This document shows, piece by piece, positions 33,678 to 42,968 of a DNA stretch of 64,000 nucleotides; the stretch's first letter is position 1; each line of letters starts with the position of its first letter. Location: assembly GCA_040881985.1 (NCBI GenBank), contig JBBECE010000029.1, forward strand, positions 24,345 through 88,344. Direction: 5' to 3'. Position numbers and translations under genes: made by a program. The notes under the pieces are model-generated. The model had not been told where the DNA came from and did no database searches. It saw only the letters and a program-made list of their open reading frames with translations. Source of the DNA: JBBECE01 sp040881985. Its GTDB lineage: Bacteria > Pseudomonadota > Alphaproteobacteria > Rhizobiales > Devosiaceae.

Positions 33678-34092
33678 GCAGCGAAGCGGCCTCGGATTCT
33701 TCAAGGCCGCCGATCACTTCCGGGGTGTGGTGGCAGGTCGGCTGGGCAAAAAACCGGACCCCCGACTCAACCCCCCCGCCCTTCGGATCGATGGCCCCAT
33801 AATAAAGCCGCCTGATGCGGGCGAGTGAGATGGCACCGGCGCACATGGTGCAGGGCTCGAGCGTTACATAGAGATCGCATTCCTCAAGTCTCGCTTCGCC
33901 AATTATGGTTGATGCCTTGTTAATCGCGAGTATTTCGGCATGCGCCAAAGGATCGTTTGAAGCCCGCGTCCGGTTCGCCGCCTCGACGAGGATCACCCCG
34001 TCGCAGACAATGACCGCGCCCACCGGCACTTCCCCGGCCGCCCCCGCTTCGGCGGCAAGTTCGAGGGCCCGGCGCATCGGGGAGGTAGCCAT
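33649..34092 (-). CDS. tadA: tRNA-specific adenosine deaminase
   Basis: 147 residues. Zinc deaminase site: HAEILAINKA and PCTMCAGAI. Converts A34 of tRNA-Arg(ACG) to inosine. Length and the absence of a fused domain match TadA rather than a guanine or cytosine deaminase. Overlaps the patatin gene tail. Confidence 0.94.
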   Translation of the reverse strand: MATSPMRRALELAAEAGAAGEVPVGAVIVCDGVILVEAANRTRASNDPLAHAEILAINKASTIIGEARLEECDLYVTLEPCTMCAGAISLARIRRLYYGAIDPKGGGVESGVRFFAQPTCHHTPEVIGGLEESEAASLLRTFFRERR

Positions 34093-34187
34093 TCGGTAAC
34101 CCAGTTTTCCGCGGCGCGACCGATCGAAGGTCGCGTTAATGCAAAGCCGATATATCCGGTTTACAGTGCGGTGCGGAGAATCAATGC

Positions 34188-36152
34188 ATGCCCATCCGGC
34201 AATTGCCCGATGAACTGGTTAACCAGATCGCTGCCGGCGAGGTCGTCGAGCGGCCAGCCAGCATTGTCAAGGAGTTGCTGGAGAACTCGCTCGATGCGGG
34301 CGCGACCCGTATCGATATCACCACCGCCGGCGGCGGCATGGGCCTGATCCGGGTCGAGGACAACGGCTCGGGGATGGATGCGGCCGACCTGAAACTGAGC
34401 GTCGGCCGGCACGCCACCTCGAAGCTCAACGCCGACAATCTCGACGACATAGGGACGCTTGGCTTTCGCGGCGAAGCGCTGGCCTCGATCGGGGCGGTCT
34501 CCGACATGCGGATTGCCTCGCGCCAGAAGGGCGGCGAATTCGGGCACGGAATCGTGGTCTCGGGCGGACGGGTCAACGGTCCGCACCCGGCGCCGATGCC
34601 GCCGGGCACGGTTGTCGAAATCAAGCACTTGTTCGAAAAGGTGCCGGCGCGCAAGAAGTTCCTGAAAACCGAACGGGCCGAAGCCGCTTCGATCACCGAG
34701 ATCGTCAAACGCCTCGCCATGGCCGAGCCGCGCGCCCATATCGTGCTCGCCGGCGCCGATCGGCAGACCAGCAATTGGCCCGGCCAAACCGGGGAAGGAT
34801 CGCGTCACCGGCGCCTCGCGCAGGTGATGGGCGGCGATTTCGCCGAAAACGCGGTGATGCTGAACCATGAGCGCGGACCGGTGCGGGTGAGCGGGCTTGC
34901 GGGCCTGCCGACCTACAACAAGGCAAACACGCTCAGCCAGTTCTTTTTCGTCAACAGCCGGCCGGTGCGCGACAAGGTCCTGTTCGGCGCGCTGCGCGCC
35001 GCCTATGCCGATTACATGCATCGCGACCGCTATCCGGCGGTGGCGATTTTCGTCGACCTGCCCGGGAGCGAGGTCGACGTCAATGTGCATCCGGCGAAAG
35101 CCGAGGTCCGGTTTCGCGATCAGGGCAATGTCCGCGCCGCTGTGATCAAGGCGATCAAGGAGGCATTCGCGGCAGCCGGGGTGAAGCCAAACCGCAAGAT
35201 GGGGGACGCCACGATCGCGGCGTTCCGGCCCGAGCCGAGGCCGGCCGGTCAGATGAAGCCGGGGGCGGCCGACCCCGACACGCCCTTCGAACTCGCCGCA
35301 GCGCACAAGCGTGCGGAGCCAGCGGTCGCCCAAGTCGCGGCGGTGCAACCTTCCGCCACCTCCGCCCCGAGCCTCGCCGCCAGGGACCAACCGATGCCGG
35401 AGCCGATGCCGCTCATGGCCGAGGCGCCGAAACGCTCCGGTTTCGGGGAGCGCAAGCAGCCCCCGATCGTCAGTTCGCCCGCCGCCGAGGTCGAGGTAAT
35501 GGAGCGGCAGGCCGAAATGCCGTCGGTCGAGCCGAGCGGCAAGGTCGAGGCGCCGCGGGACGAGCCGGACCGGTTTCCACTCGGGGTCGCCCGCGCCCAG
35601 ATCTTCGACAATTACATCGTCGCCCAGACCGAGGACTCGATGCTGCTCGTCGATCAGCACGCGGCCCACGAGCGGCTGGTCTATGAAAAGTTCAAGGCCG
35701 AACTCGCCGAGGGGCCGATCGCGGCGCAGCGGCATCTCATTCCGGTAATCGTCGAGCTGCCCGAGGAGGATTGCGCCCGGCTCGAGGAGGCCGCAACAGC
35801 ACTCGCCGAACTCGGGCTCGGAATAGAGCGGTTCGGGCCGCGGGCGGTTGCCGTCCACGAGACCCCGGCGTTGCTTGGCCAGCCGAATGTCGCCCGGCTA
35901 GTGGCCGACGTCGCCGACCAGCTTGCCGAATGGGACGACATATCGACGGTCTCGGAACGGCTCGAGGCAGTCGCTGGGCGAATGGCCTGCCACGGCTCGG
36001 TGCGCTCGGGACGGCGGCTCAAGGCCGAGGAGATGAACCGGCTGTTGCGCGAAATGGAGGCGACCGCCCATTCCGGCCAGTGCATCCATGGGCGGCCGAC
36101 CTATGTGGAACTGAAAAAGGCCGATATCGAGCGCCTGTTCGGGCGCAAATAG
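34188..36152 (+). CDS. mutL: DNA mismatch repair protein MutL
   Basis: 654 residues: GHKL ATPase domain (IAAGEVVERPASIVKELLENS, cited in parts as AAGEVVERP; GFRGEALASI), S5-like domain ending near 330, a Pro/Ala-rich linker (about 340-465) and a dimerisation domain. The C-terminal endonuclease motif DQHAAHERLVYE fits the DQHA-x2-E-x4-E metal site, so this MutL should nick DNA, as expected in a bacterium without MutH. The CPHGRP box reads CIHGRP here. Confidence 0.97.
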   Translation: MPIRQLPDELVNQIAAGEVVERPASIVKELLENSLDAGATRIDITTAGGGMGLIRVEDNGSGMDAADLKLSVGRHATSKLNADNLDDIGTLGFRGEALASIGAVSDMRIASRQKGGEFGHGIVVSGGRVNGPHPAPMPPGTVVEIKHLFEKVPARKKFLKTERAEAASITEIVKRLAMAEPRAHIVLAGADRQTSNWPGQTGEGSRHRRLAQVMGGDFAENAVMLNHERGPVRVSGLAGLPTYNKANTLSQFFFVNSRPVRDKVLFGALRAAYADYMHRDRYPAVAIFVDLPGSEVDVNVHPAKAEVRFRDQGNVRAAVIKAIKEAFAAAGVKPNRKMGDATIAAFRPEPRPAGQMKPGAADPDTPFELAAAHKRAEPAVAQVAAVQPSATSAPSLAARDQPMPEPMPLMAEAPKRSGFGERKQPPIVSSPAAEVEVMERQAEMPSVEPSGKVEAPRDEPDRFPLGVARAQIFDNYIVAQTEDSMLLVDQHAAHERLVYEKFKAELAEGPIAAQRHLIPVIVELPEEDCARLEEAATALAELGLGIERFGPRAVAVHETPALLGQPNVARLVADVADQLAEWDDISTVSERLEAVAGRMACHGSVRSGRRLKAEEMNRLLREMEATAHSGQCIHGRPTYVELKKADIERLFGRK

Positions 36153-36181
36153 GCCAAACACCCACCCGCTCGAGCCTGACC

Positions 36182-36736
36182 TCAAGCGCGGCCGAACAAC
36201 AGCACCGCGGTGTCGCCATAGGTGCGGCGGTCATGTAATTCCAAGCCGGTGGGCGGCGTGATGTTGGCGGTACGCGCCTCCTCCAGCAAGATCATTACAT
36301 CGGCGGCGAGCCAGCCGCCTTCGAGCGCCGAAGCCAGAGCCTTCTCGCCCAGCCCTTCGCCATAGGCCGGATCAGCAAAGATCAGGCCGAAGGGGCCGAG
36401 ATTGCCGGCCGGCCCGAGTTGGGTCGCGTCGCGCCGGAGCATCCGCGTCACCCCGCCCAAGCCGAAGCGCTCGATGTTTTCGCGCAGAATGGCGCGCGCC
36501 TCGATGCCCGAGTCGACAAAGACACAGCTCGACGCTCCCCGCGACAGCGCCTCGAGTCCCATGGCGCCGGTGCCGGCGAAAAGATCGAGCACCGCCACGC
36601 TGCCGAGATCGGCGCCGAGGCGGTTAGTCAAAATGTCGAAGATCGACTCGCGCACCCGGTCGGCGGTCGGACGGATCGCGTCCGATAGAGGGGAAGCCAG
36701 CGGGCGGCCGCGAAACTTGCCGGCAACGATTCGCAT
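36182..36736 (-). CDS. rsmD: 16S rRNA (guanine966-N2)-methyltransferase
   Basis: 184 residues from ATG 36736 (MRIVAGKFRGRPL, the family start). SAM motif DLFAGTGAMGLEALSRGA, cited as FAGTGAMG, and catalytic DPAY in place of the commoner DPPY/F. Methylates G966 of 16S rRNA. Four bases behind the pseudouridine synthase gene, a usual pair in Alphaproteobacteria. Confidence 0.94.
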   Translation of the reverse strand: MRIVAGKFRGRPLASPLSDAIRPTADRVRESIFDILTNRLGADLGSVAVLDLFAGTGAMGLEALSRGASSCVFVDSGIEARAILRENIERFGLGGVTRMLRRDATQLGPAGNLGPFGLIFADPAYGEGLGEKALASALEGGWLAADVMILLEEARTANITPPTGLELHDRRTYGDTAVLLFGRA

Positions 36737-36740
36737 TTCC

Positions 36741-37583
36741 CTAGCGGGCGCGCCGGCGTGCGCGCGGCGGGGCGACGGGCTTGGGGCGGACGGGAGCAAC
36801 CGGTTCGGGCGTCACGTCGAAATTGGCGCCGGCCTCCTCGGCGAGGCTGGTGCCAAGCTGGTCGCGCAGGATTTTCCGCCGCACCGGCTCGACGGCGCCG
36901 GGCGCGAGGTCGCCGAGCTGGAAGGGTCCGTAGGAAAGCCGGATCAGGCGATTGACCTGGAGCCCGAGAGCGCCGAGGACTTTTTTGATTTCGCGGTTCT
37001 TGCCCTCGCGCAGGGCGACGTTGATCCAGACATTACCGCCCTGTTCGCGTTCGAGGGTCGCCTCGATCGGCCCGTAATGGACCTTCTCGATGGTAACGCC
37101 ATCCTTGAGCTCGTCGAGGCGTCCCTGGTCGATTCGGCCGAAAGCACGGATGCGGTAGCGGCGGAGCCACCCGGTCGCGGGCAATTCGAGCACGCGCTTC
37201 AGCCCGCCGTCATTGGTCAGAAGCAACAGGCCCTCGGTGTTGAAATCGAGCCTACCGACGGTGAGGACCCGCGGCAATCCGGCACCTTTGAGTCGATCGA
37301 AGATCGTCGGGCGGCCTTCGGGGTCGCGCTCGGTGACCATCAGGCCGGCCGGCTTGTGATAGCGCCAAAGACGGGTCTCGGCATGGCGGGCGAGGGGCGT
37401 GCCGTCGACGGCGACCTGGTCGGCTTCGGTGACGAGGGTCGCCGGCGAAGTGACGGGCGCGCCGTTGAGCGCGACGCGTCCGGCAGCGATCCAGGTCTCG
37501 GCGACCCGCCGCGAGCAAAGCCCGGCGCGGGCCATGACCTTGGCGAGTCTTTCGCCGGTTTCGGGTGCGGCGGTCTCGGCCAT
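36741..37583 (-). CDS. rRNA pseudouridine synthase (RluB/RsuA family)
   Basis: 280 residues: S4 RNA-binding domain at 10-60 (RLAKVMARAGLCSRR), then the catalytic GRLDFNTEGLLLLTNDG with the active aspartate, and a basic, Pro/Arg-rich tail (APPRARRRAR). RluB (23S U2605) is the best guess, though RluE/RsuA cannot be excluded. Confidence 0.92.
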   Translation of the reverse strand: MAETAAPETGERLAKVMARAGLCSRRVAETWIAAGRVALNGAPVTSPATLVTEADQVAVDGTPLARHAETRLWRYHKPAGLMVTERDPEGRPTIFDRLKGAGLPRVLTVGRLDFNTEGLLLLTNDGGLKRVLELPATGWLRRYRIRAFGRIDQGRLDELKDGVTIEKVHYGPIEATLEREQGGNVWINVALREGKNREIKKVLGALGLQVNRLIRLSYGPFQLGDLAPGAVEPVRRKILRDQLGTSLAEEAGANFDVTPEPVAPVRPKPVAPPRARRRAR

Positions 37584-37625
37584 CGGATGGGAGAGCCCTT
37601 TCGGCGCGGCGGACCTCGCGGGCGG

Positions 37626-38264
37626 CTAGCCGTTGTTGAGCAACGCCTCGCGGATCGCCGGCGGACAGAGTGGATCGTCGAGCGCGACGAGTTCGCCGTT
37701 CTCGGCGAGGCACACAAAGTCGATGCCTCCGACATTGGTGAATAGATGCAGAGGCGGCATTTCGAGCGGGAAGTCGCTCTGGGCGGTCCGCTCAAACTGA
37801 TGGGCGCGGTAATCGCGCAGGCGTGCCGTGAGGATCTGGGCTTCCTGCGGGGTGAGCGCCCGCCCGGTGCCGATGTCGATGTCGACGACCTTGGCGCCGC
37901 GTATCATCCGCAAGTCTTCCTCGCTCAGGCCGGTCGGATCGAGGAGCGGGCGATCCGAATCCTCGGGCAAGAGGCTCGCCATGCTTTCGGACGGCGGCGG
38001 CAGAAGGTTGGGATCGGGAGGCTCGACCAGCGGCCCGCGGGGCGCGTTGAGCGCCTCCTTGGTGTTCTCGCGCGGTAAGATGCCGATCCCCTGGAGCGTC
38101 TCGGTCATCACTTCGCGCTCAAAGGTCTCGGCGCTGATGAGGGCATTGGTTCCCTCGACGGTGGTGCAGGCGGAAAGCAGCGCTGCGGACCCCAGTCCAG
38201 CGGCGATCCAGGCGAGCCGCCCGGTGTGAGCCAGACGTCCCGTCAAAGCGGAAAAATGCTTCAC
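37626..38264 (-). CDS. Putative lipoprotein of unknown function
   Basis: 212 residues from GTG 38264, seven bases or so after a GGGGTAAGG stretch. Basic N-terminus, hydrophobic run and lipobox LLSAC give a lipoprotein signal. A Pro-rich linker (PLVEPPDPNLLPPPSE) precedes a small C-terminal domain with a FVCLAENGELVALDDPLCPP cysteine pair, cited in parts. Not recognised. Downstream of lspA, the enzyme that would process it. Longer in-frame extension to 38360 overlaps lspA. Confidence 0.65.
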   Translation of the reverse strand: MKHFSALTGRLAHTGRLAWIAAGLGSAALLSACTTVEGTNALISAETFEREVMTETLQGIGILPRENTKEALNAPRGPLVEPPDPNLLPPPSESMASLLPEDSDRPLLDPTGLSEEDLRMIRGAKVVDIDIGTGRALTPQEAQILTARLRDYRAHQFERTAQSDFPLEMPPLHLFTNVGGIDFVCLAENGELVALDDPLCPPAIREALLNNG

Positions 38265-38352
38265 TCGCCTTACCCCATGCGCCCGTGCCAGCGCGCCGTC
38301 TTGTAGCGTAAACGATCGCAGCCGATAAGGCCAGAATCCGGCTATTTTGCGA

Positions 38353-38850
38353 TCAGGCATGACGGCGGCGCGGCCTCAGCATGTCGATAACCAGCAGCAG
38401 CAGACCAAAACTGATGCCGAGGTCGGCGATGTTGAAGATGTAGAAATAGTAGCCCATGGCGTGCAGGGAGAAGAAGTCGGCGACCGCCCCATAGGCGAGC
38501 CGGTCGGTGATATTGCCAAAGGCCCCTCCGAGGCAGAAGGCGAGGCCCCAGCGGGTTAGCGCCGAGCCGGTCTTGAACCACCACGCCGCGAGCCCGACGA
38601 CCGCCGCCGCCATCGCCGCAATCAGCACCGCGGGAGGTACCGAGGACAGGAGCCCGTAAGAGATCCCGGAGTTCCAGACGAGCACATAGTCGAAGAACGG
38701 GGTGATTGTGATCGCCTCCCCGCCCTGCCAGCCTATCAGGTGAATCTGGGCGACCTTGTGCAACCGGTCGGCGAAATAGACGAGCACCAGCGCGTTAAGG
38801 CTGAGCCATCCGACGCCCGGCTTGACGGAAACACTTTCATTGCCGGCCAT
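38353..38850 (-). CDS. lspA: Lipoprotein signal peptidase
   Basis: 165 residues with four membrane helices. Catalytic aspartates lie in GNITDRLAYGAVADFF and FNIADLGI. Removes signal peptides from diacylglyceryl-prolipoproteins. Its ATG follows the ileS stop directly (TAAATG), the widespread ileS-lspA coupling. Confidence 0.95.
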   Translation of the reverse strand: MAGNESVSVKPGVGWLSLNALVLVYFADRLHKVAQIHLIGWQGGEAITITPFFDYVLVWNSGISYGLLSSVPPAVLIAAMAAAVVGLAAWWFKTGSALTRWGLAFCLGGAFGNITDRLAYGAVADFFSLHAMGYYFYIFNIADLGISFGLLLLVIDMLRPRRRHA

Positions 38851-41838
38851 TTACTCGGCGGCCTCGTTGCCGGCGCGGGCCTGCCATTCGCGCATCGCCT
38901 GGGCGTCGCGCGGGGAAATGTCCGGCCAGGCCGGGTCGGACCCGACGTCGGAAGAGATCTTCCAGGAGCGAGCGCAGCGCTTGCCTTCGGCGAGCCTGAA
39001 GACAACCGAGACGTCCTTGACCTCGTCGAGCCGGAACGCTTCGGCGGGCCCCTCCCCCCGAATGACCTTGGCGTCGGATGTGATGGCGATCTCGGCCATG
39101 TCCTCTGCGTGGATCGCGACATAGAAATCGGCGTCGGCGATGTAGATGTCGGGGGCGGCTTCGAGTGACGAGCCGATGGTCTTGTCGCGGCGCGGGATCT
39201 CGAGCGCTCCGGTGACGACGCGGCGCACGGCGCGGATCTTGCGCCATTTCTCGGCGAGCGCCGGATCGCGCCAATTTTCCGGAACCCCCGGGAAGACTCG
39301 CAAATGCACCGAGGACTCCTCGCCCGGATAACGGTCGAGCCAGACCTCTTCCATGGTGAAACAGAGGATGGGCGCGAGCCAGGCGGTGAGGCACTCGAAG
39401 AGCTTGTCGAGCACGGTCAGCGAGGCTCGCCGGCGCATCGAGGAGGCGGGGTCGCAATAAAGCGCGTCCTTGCTGATGTCGAAATAAAACGCCGAAAGGT
39501 CTACGGTCATGAAATTGAACAGCGCCGAGAAGATGCGCTTGTAGTCGAAATCGGCATAGGCCTGCCGGACAATGGTATCGTGTTCGGCCAGCCGATGCAG
39601 CATGTAACGCTCGAGTTCGGGCATTTCGGCATAGTCGACCGCTTCGGCGAGCGAGAAGTGGACGAGGCTGCCGAGCAGCCAGCGCAAGGTGTTTCGCATC
39701 TTGCGATAGGCGTCGACCGTCGTCTGGATGATGGTCTCGCCGAGGCGCTGGTCTTCGGCGTAATCGGTCGAGGCGACCCAGAGGCGCAGAATGTCGGCGC
39801 CGTACTTTTTTGTCACCTCCTGAGGAGCGACGCTGTTACCGAGCGACTTGGACATTTTGTGGCCGGCTTCGTCGACCGTGAAGCCATGGGTCAGGACCGC
39901 GTCATAGGGCGCACGGCCGGTCGTCCCGCAACTTTCCAGCAGCGAGGAATGGAACCAGCCCCGATGCTGGTCGGAGCCTTCGAGATAGAGCGAGGCGGGC
40001 CATTTCAAATCCGGCCAGCGCGCCGAATTGCGCAGCACGTATTGATGGGTCGAGCCGGAATCGAACCAGACGTCGAGAATGTCGGTGACCTGCTCGTAGT
40101 CCTCGGCGGAATAGTCGACGCCGAGGAAGCGCGCCTTGGCGCCGGCGGCGAACCAGGCGTCGGCGCCTTCGGACATGAACGCCTCGACGATACGGGTATT
40201 GACTTTGTCGTCGCGAAGCACCTCGCCGCTGGCGGTGTTGACGAAAACGGTGATCGGCACGCCCCAGGCGCGCTGACGGGAGAGGACCCAGTCCGGGCGT
40301 TCGGCGATCATGGCCCTGAGGCGCGCTTGACCGGCCGAGGGGACAAAGCGGGTCGCATCGATCGCGGCGAGCGCGCGGGCCCGCAGGGTATCACCCTTGC
40401 CGCCGATGGCTTTGTCCATATGGACAAACCATTGCGGAGTGTTGCGGAAAATGATCGGCTTTTTCGAGCGCCAGGAATGAGGATACTGGTGCTTGAGGCG
40501 GCCGCGCGCGACGAGCATGCCGCGCGCCTTCAGCGCTTCGATGACGCGCTCATTGGCATCGCCTTTTTTTCCCTTGTCGTCGATCACTCGCGCGCCCTCG
40601 AAACCCGGCGCGTCCTTGGTGAAAAACCCGGCGTCATCGACAGTGAAGGGAATGTCAGGCGAGATGCCGCGCGCCTCGAGATCGCGGGCGTGCGCCGTCC
40701 AGAGTTCGAAATCCTCGCGGCCGTGGCCGGGCGCGGTGTGGACGAAACCGGTGCCGGCATCGTCGGTGACGTGCTCGCCGTGAAATAGCGGTACGTTGAA
40801 CTGGTAGCCGCCCGAAAGCCCGCGCAGCGGGTGATGGCAGACAAATTCCACAAGGCTCGGAGCAAACACGGAACCTCGGCGTTCGAAGTTGAGAACTCGA
40901 GCTTTGCTCAACGTCTCGGAAGCGAGCTTGTCGGCAAGAATGTACCTGTCGCCGCTCTTCGCCCAGTTGTCGGCTGGCGCATCTGTCACTTCGTAGAGGC
41001 CGTAGCCGATGTCGCGTCGGAATGACAGCGCTCGGTTCCCGGGGATCGTCCAAGGCGTTGTAGTCCAGATGACGACAAAGGAACCTTCGATTTCGTCGTC
41101 TGTAGCTAAATCGGGACCAAAATCCTCTCCTGAATGGTGGCGGAACGCCTTGACCGGAAACTTCACCCAGATCGTGTCGGACTCATACTCCTGATATTCG
41201 ATCTCGGCTTCCGCCAGCGCCGTGCGCTCGACCACCGACCACATCACCGGCTTTGACCCGCGATAGAGCTGGCCGGACATCGCGAACTTCATCAATTCGC
41301 CGGCAATCGCCGCCTCGGAATCGAAATCCATCGTGGTGTAGGGATTCTGCCAGTCGCCGTTGACGCCGAGCCGCTTGAATTCCTCGCGCTGCACGTCGAT
41401 CCATTTGAGCGCGAAGTCGCGACATTCCCGGCGGAACTCGTTGACCGGCACGTCGTTCTTGTCTTTGCCCTTGGCCCGGTATTCCTCCTCGATCTTCCAT
41501 TCGATCGGCAGGCCGTGGCAGTCCCAGCCGGGCACGTAGGCGGCATTGTGCCCGAGCATCTGCATCGAGCGGGCGACGAAGTCCTTGAGGATCTTGTTGA
41601 GCGCGTGGCCGATATGGATATTGCCGTTGGCGTAGGGCGGCCCGTCATGAAGGACAAACTTGTCGCGGCCGCGAGCGGCGGAGCGCTGGCGGGCATAGAT
41701 ACCCATCCTCTCCCAGCGGGCGAGCCAGTCGGGTTCGCGCTGCGGCAAGCCGGCCCGCATCGGGAACCCGGTGCGCGGCAGGAACAACGTCTTCGAATAG
41801 TCGAACTTTTCGGCGGCTTTCGCCGGCGCGTCGTCCAT
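38851..41838 (-). CDS. ileS: Isoleucyl-tRNA synthetase
   Basis: 995 residues, class I synthetase. HIGH motif in GNIHIGHALNKIL, KMSKS in GHKMSKSLGN, long CP1 editing domain between. The C-terminal zinc finger of E. coli IleRS is missing or reduced: only one cysteine (RCARSW) remains, as in many Alphaproteobacteria. A stretch inside the editing domain (about 40850-41150) has lower G+C and different codon choice than the rest. Confidence 0.97.
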   Translation of the reverse strand: MDDAPAKAAEKFDYSKTLFLPRTGFPMRAGLPQREPDWLARWERMGIYARQRSAARGRDKFVLHDGPPYANGNIHIGHALNKILKDFVARSMQMLGHNAAYVPGWDCHGLPIEWKIEEEYRAKGKDKNDVPVNEFRRECRDFALKWIDVQREEFKRLGVNGDWQNPYTTMDFDSEAAIAGELMKFAMSGQLYRGSKPVMWSVVERTALAEAEIEYQEYESDTIWVKFPVKAFRHHSGEDFGPDLATDDEIEGSFVVIWTTTPWTIPGNRALSFRRDIGYGLYEVTDAPADNWAKSGDRYILADKLASETLSKARVLNFERRGSVFAPSLVEFVCHHPLRGLSGGYQFNVPLFHGEHVTDDAGTGFVHTAPGHGREDFELWTAHARDLEARGISPDIPFTVDDAGFFTKDAPGFEGARVIDDKGKKGDANERVIEALKARGMLVARGRLKHQYPHSWRSKKPIIFRNTPQWFVHMDKAIGGKGDTLRARALAAIDATRFVPSAGQARLRAMIAERPDWVLSRQRAWGVPITVFVNTASGEVLRDDKVNTRIVEAFMSEGADAWFAAGAKARFLGVDYSAEDYEQVTDILDVWFDSGSTHQYVLRNSARWPDLKWPASLYLEGSDQHRGWFHSSLLESCGTTGRAPYDAVLTHGFTVDEAGHKMSKSLGNSVAPQEVTKKYGADILRLWVASTDYAEDQRLGETIIQTTVDAYRKMRNTLRWLLGSLVHFSLAEAVDYAEMPELERYMLHRLAEHDTIVRQAYADFDYKRIFSALFNFMTVDLSAFYFDISKDALYCDPASSMRRRASLTVLDKLFECLTAWLAPILCFTMEEVWLDRYPGEESSVHLRVFPGVPENWRDPALAEKWRKIRAVRRVVTGALEIPRRDKTIGSSLEAAPDIYIADADFYVAIHAEDMAEIAITSDAKVIRGEGPAEAFRLDEVKDVSVVFRLAEGKRCARSWKISSDVGSDPAWPDISPRDAQAMREWQARAGNEAAE

Positions 41839-41920
41839 GAGATGCCCGTGATCGGCCTTCTGAAATCGCGTCGGCTTTTAACAAGGCCGGGGGGGCAAGG
41901 CCAGCGCTTTCCAGCCACCG

Positions 41921-42898
41921 TCAGGGGCGGAAAAGGCCGAGTTTCCCGTCGAGCGGCGACAGCGGCCGGGCGGCGGCGAGCTTCTCCTTTGCCAGCACAC
42001 TGTCGCGATCCATTTGGTCGATCAGCGCCGGGATCGAGGTGAACTTGGCTTCGTCTCTGAGGTAAGAGACCAGAGCGATCTCGAGGAACGAGCCGTAGAG
42101 ATCGCCCGAGAAATCGAACAGGAACGCCTCGAAAAGCGGCTCGGCATTGTCGAACATCACCCGCCTGCCGTAGCTCGCGACCGCGTCGTGGGTTTGCCCC
42201 GCATGGCGGACGCGCACCGCATAGATGCCTTGCCGCAGCTGGCTCAATTGCGAGAGCGCGATATTGGCGGTCGGATAGCCGAGCTCGCGGCCGCGCCGGT
42301 CGCCGTGGATGACGCGGCCGGCGATGAGATGGTGGTAGCCCAGAAGTTCGTTGGCGTCTTCGACCCGGCCTTCACCCAGCGCCGCGCGGACGCGGGTCGA
42401 GGAGACCGGGGCGTCGCCCTCGTCGAGCATGTCGGCGACGGTGACGGCGAAGCCGAGGCGCTCGCCCGCCGCCTCCAGATAGTCGGGCGTGCCGGCCCTG
42501 CCCTTGCCGAAACGGAAATCGGCGCCGACGACCGCGGCGCTGACCGAGAGCGCACTTTTCAGATAATCGGTGACGAAGACCTCGGCACTGTTCTGCGAAA
42601 AATCGCGGGTGAAGGGCATAACGACGATACCGCCGAAGCCGATCGCCTCGGCGAGGCGCGCCTTCATCTCTCCGCCGGTCAGGCGGAACATGAAGGGGGC
42701 GGGCGCGAACACGTCCTGCGGATGCGGCTCGAAAGTGAACATCAACGCCGGCACACCGCGGGCGCGGGCCCCCTCGATGCCGATCTGGAAAACCGACTGG
42801 TGGCCGCGATGGCAGCCGTCGAAATTACCAATGACGACGACGGCACCCTTCAAGGCGTTGGGGACCGAATTGAGACCGTCGAGTACGTGAAAGGCCAT
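41921..42898 (-). CDS. ribF: Bifunctional riboflavin kinase/FAD synthetase
   Basis: 325 residues from ATG 42898: FAD synthetase domain with GNFDGCHRGHQ and SSTRVRAALGEG, then riboflavin kinase domain with HGDRRGRELGYPTANI. Makes FMN and FAD. In the usual alphaproteobacterial order HAD-ribF-ileS-lspA. Confidence 0.95.
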   Translation of the reverse strand: MAFHVLDGLNSVPNALKGAVVVIGNFDGCHRGHQSVFQIGIEGARARGVPALMFTFEPHPQDVFAPAPFMFRLTGGEMKARLAEAIGFGGIVVMPFTRDFSQNSAEVFVTDYLKSALSVSAAVVGADFRFGKGRAGTPDYLEAAGERLGFAVTVADMLDEGDAPVSSTRVRAALGEGRVEDANELLGYHHLIAGRVIHGDRRGRELGYPTANIALSQLSQLRQGIYAVRVRHAGQTHDAVASYGRRVMFDNAEPLFEAFLFDFSGDLYGSFLEIALVSYLRDEAKFTSIPALIDQMDRDSVLAKEKLAAARPLSPLDGKLGLFRP

Positions 42899-42968
42899 GG
42901 CCAGCCCCGTGAAGGGCCGGAAACTGCCCCGGGAGGGGGGGGATTGCAAGGGCGCGGACAGCAGCGCC

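Noticed and set aside
39304..40788. Plus-strand open frame antisense to ileS
   Set aside because: Shadow of ileS, which has its HIGH and KMSKS motifs in the minus-strand frame.
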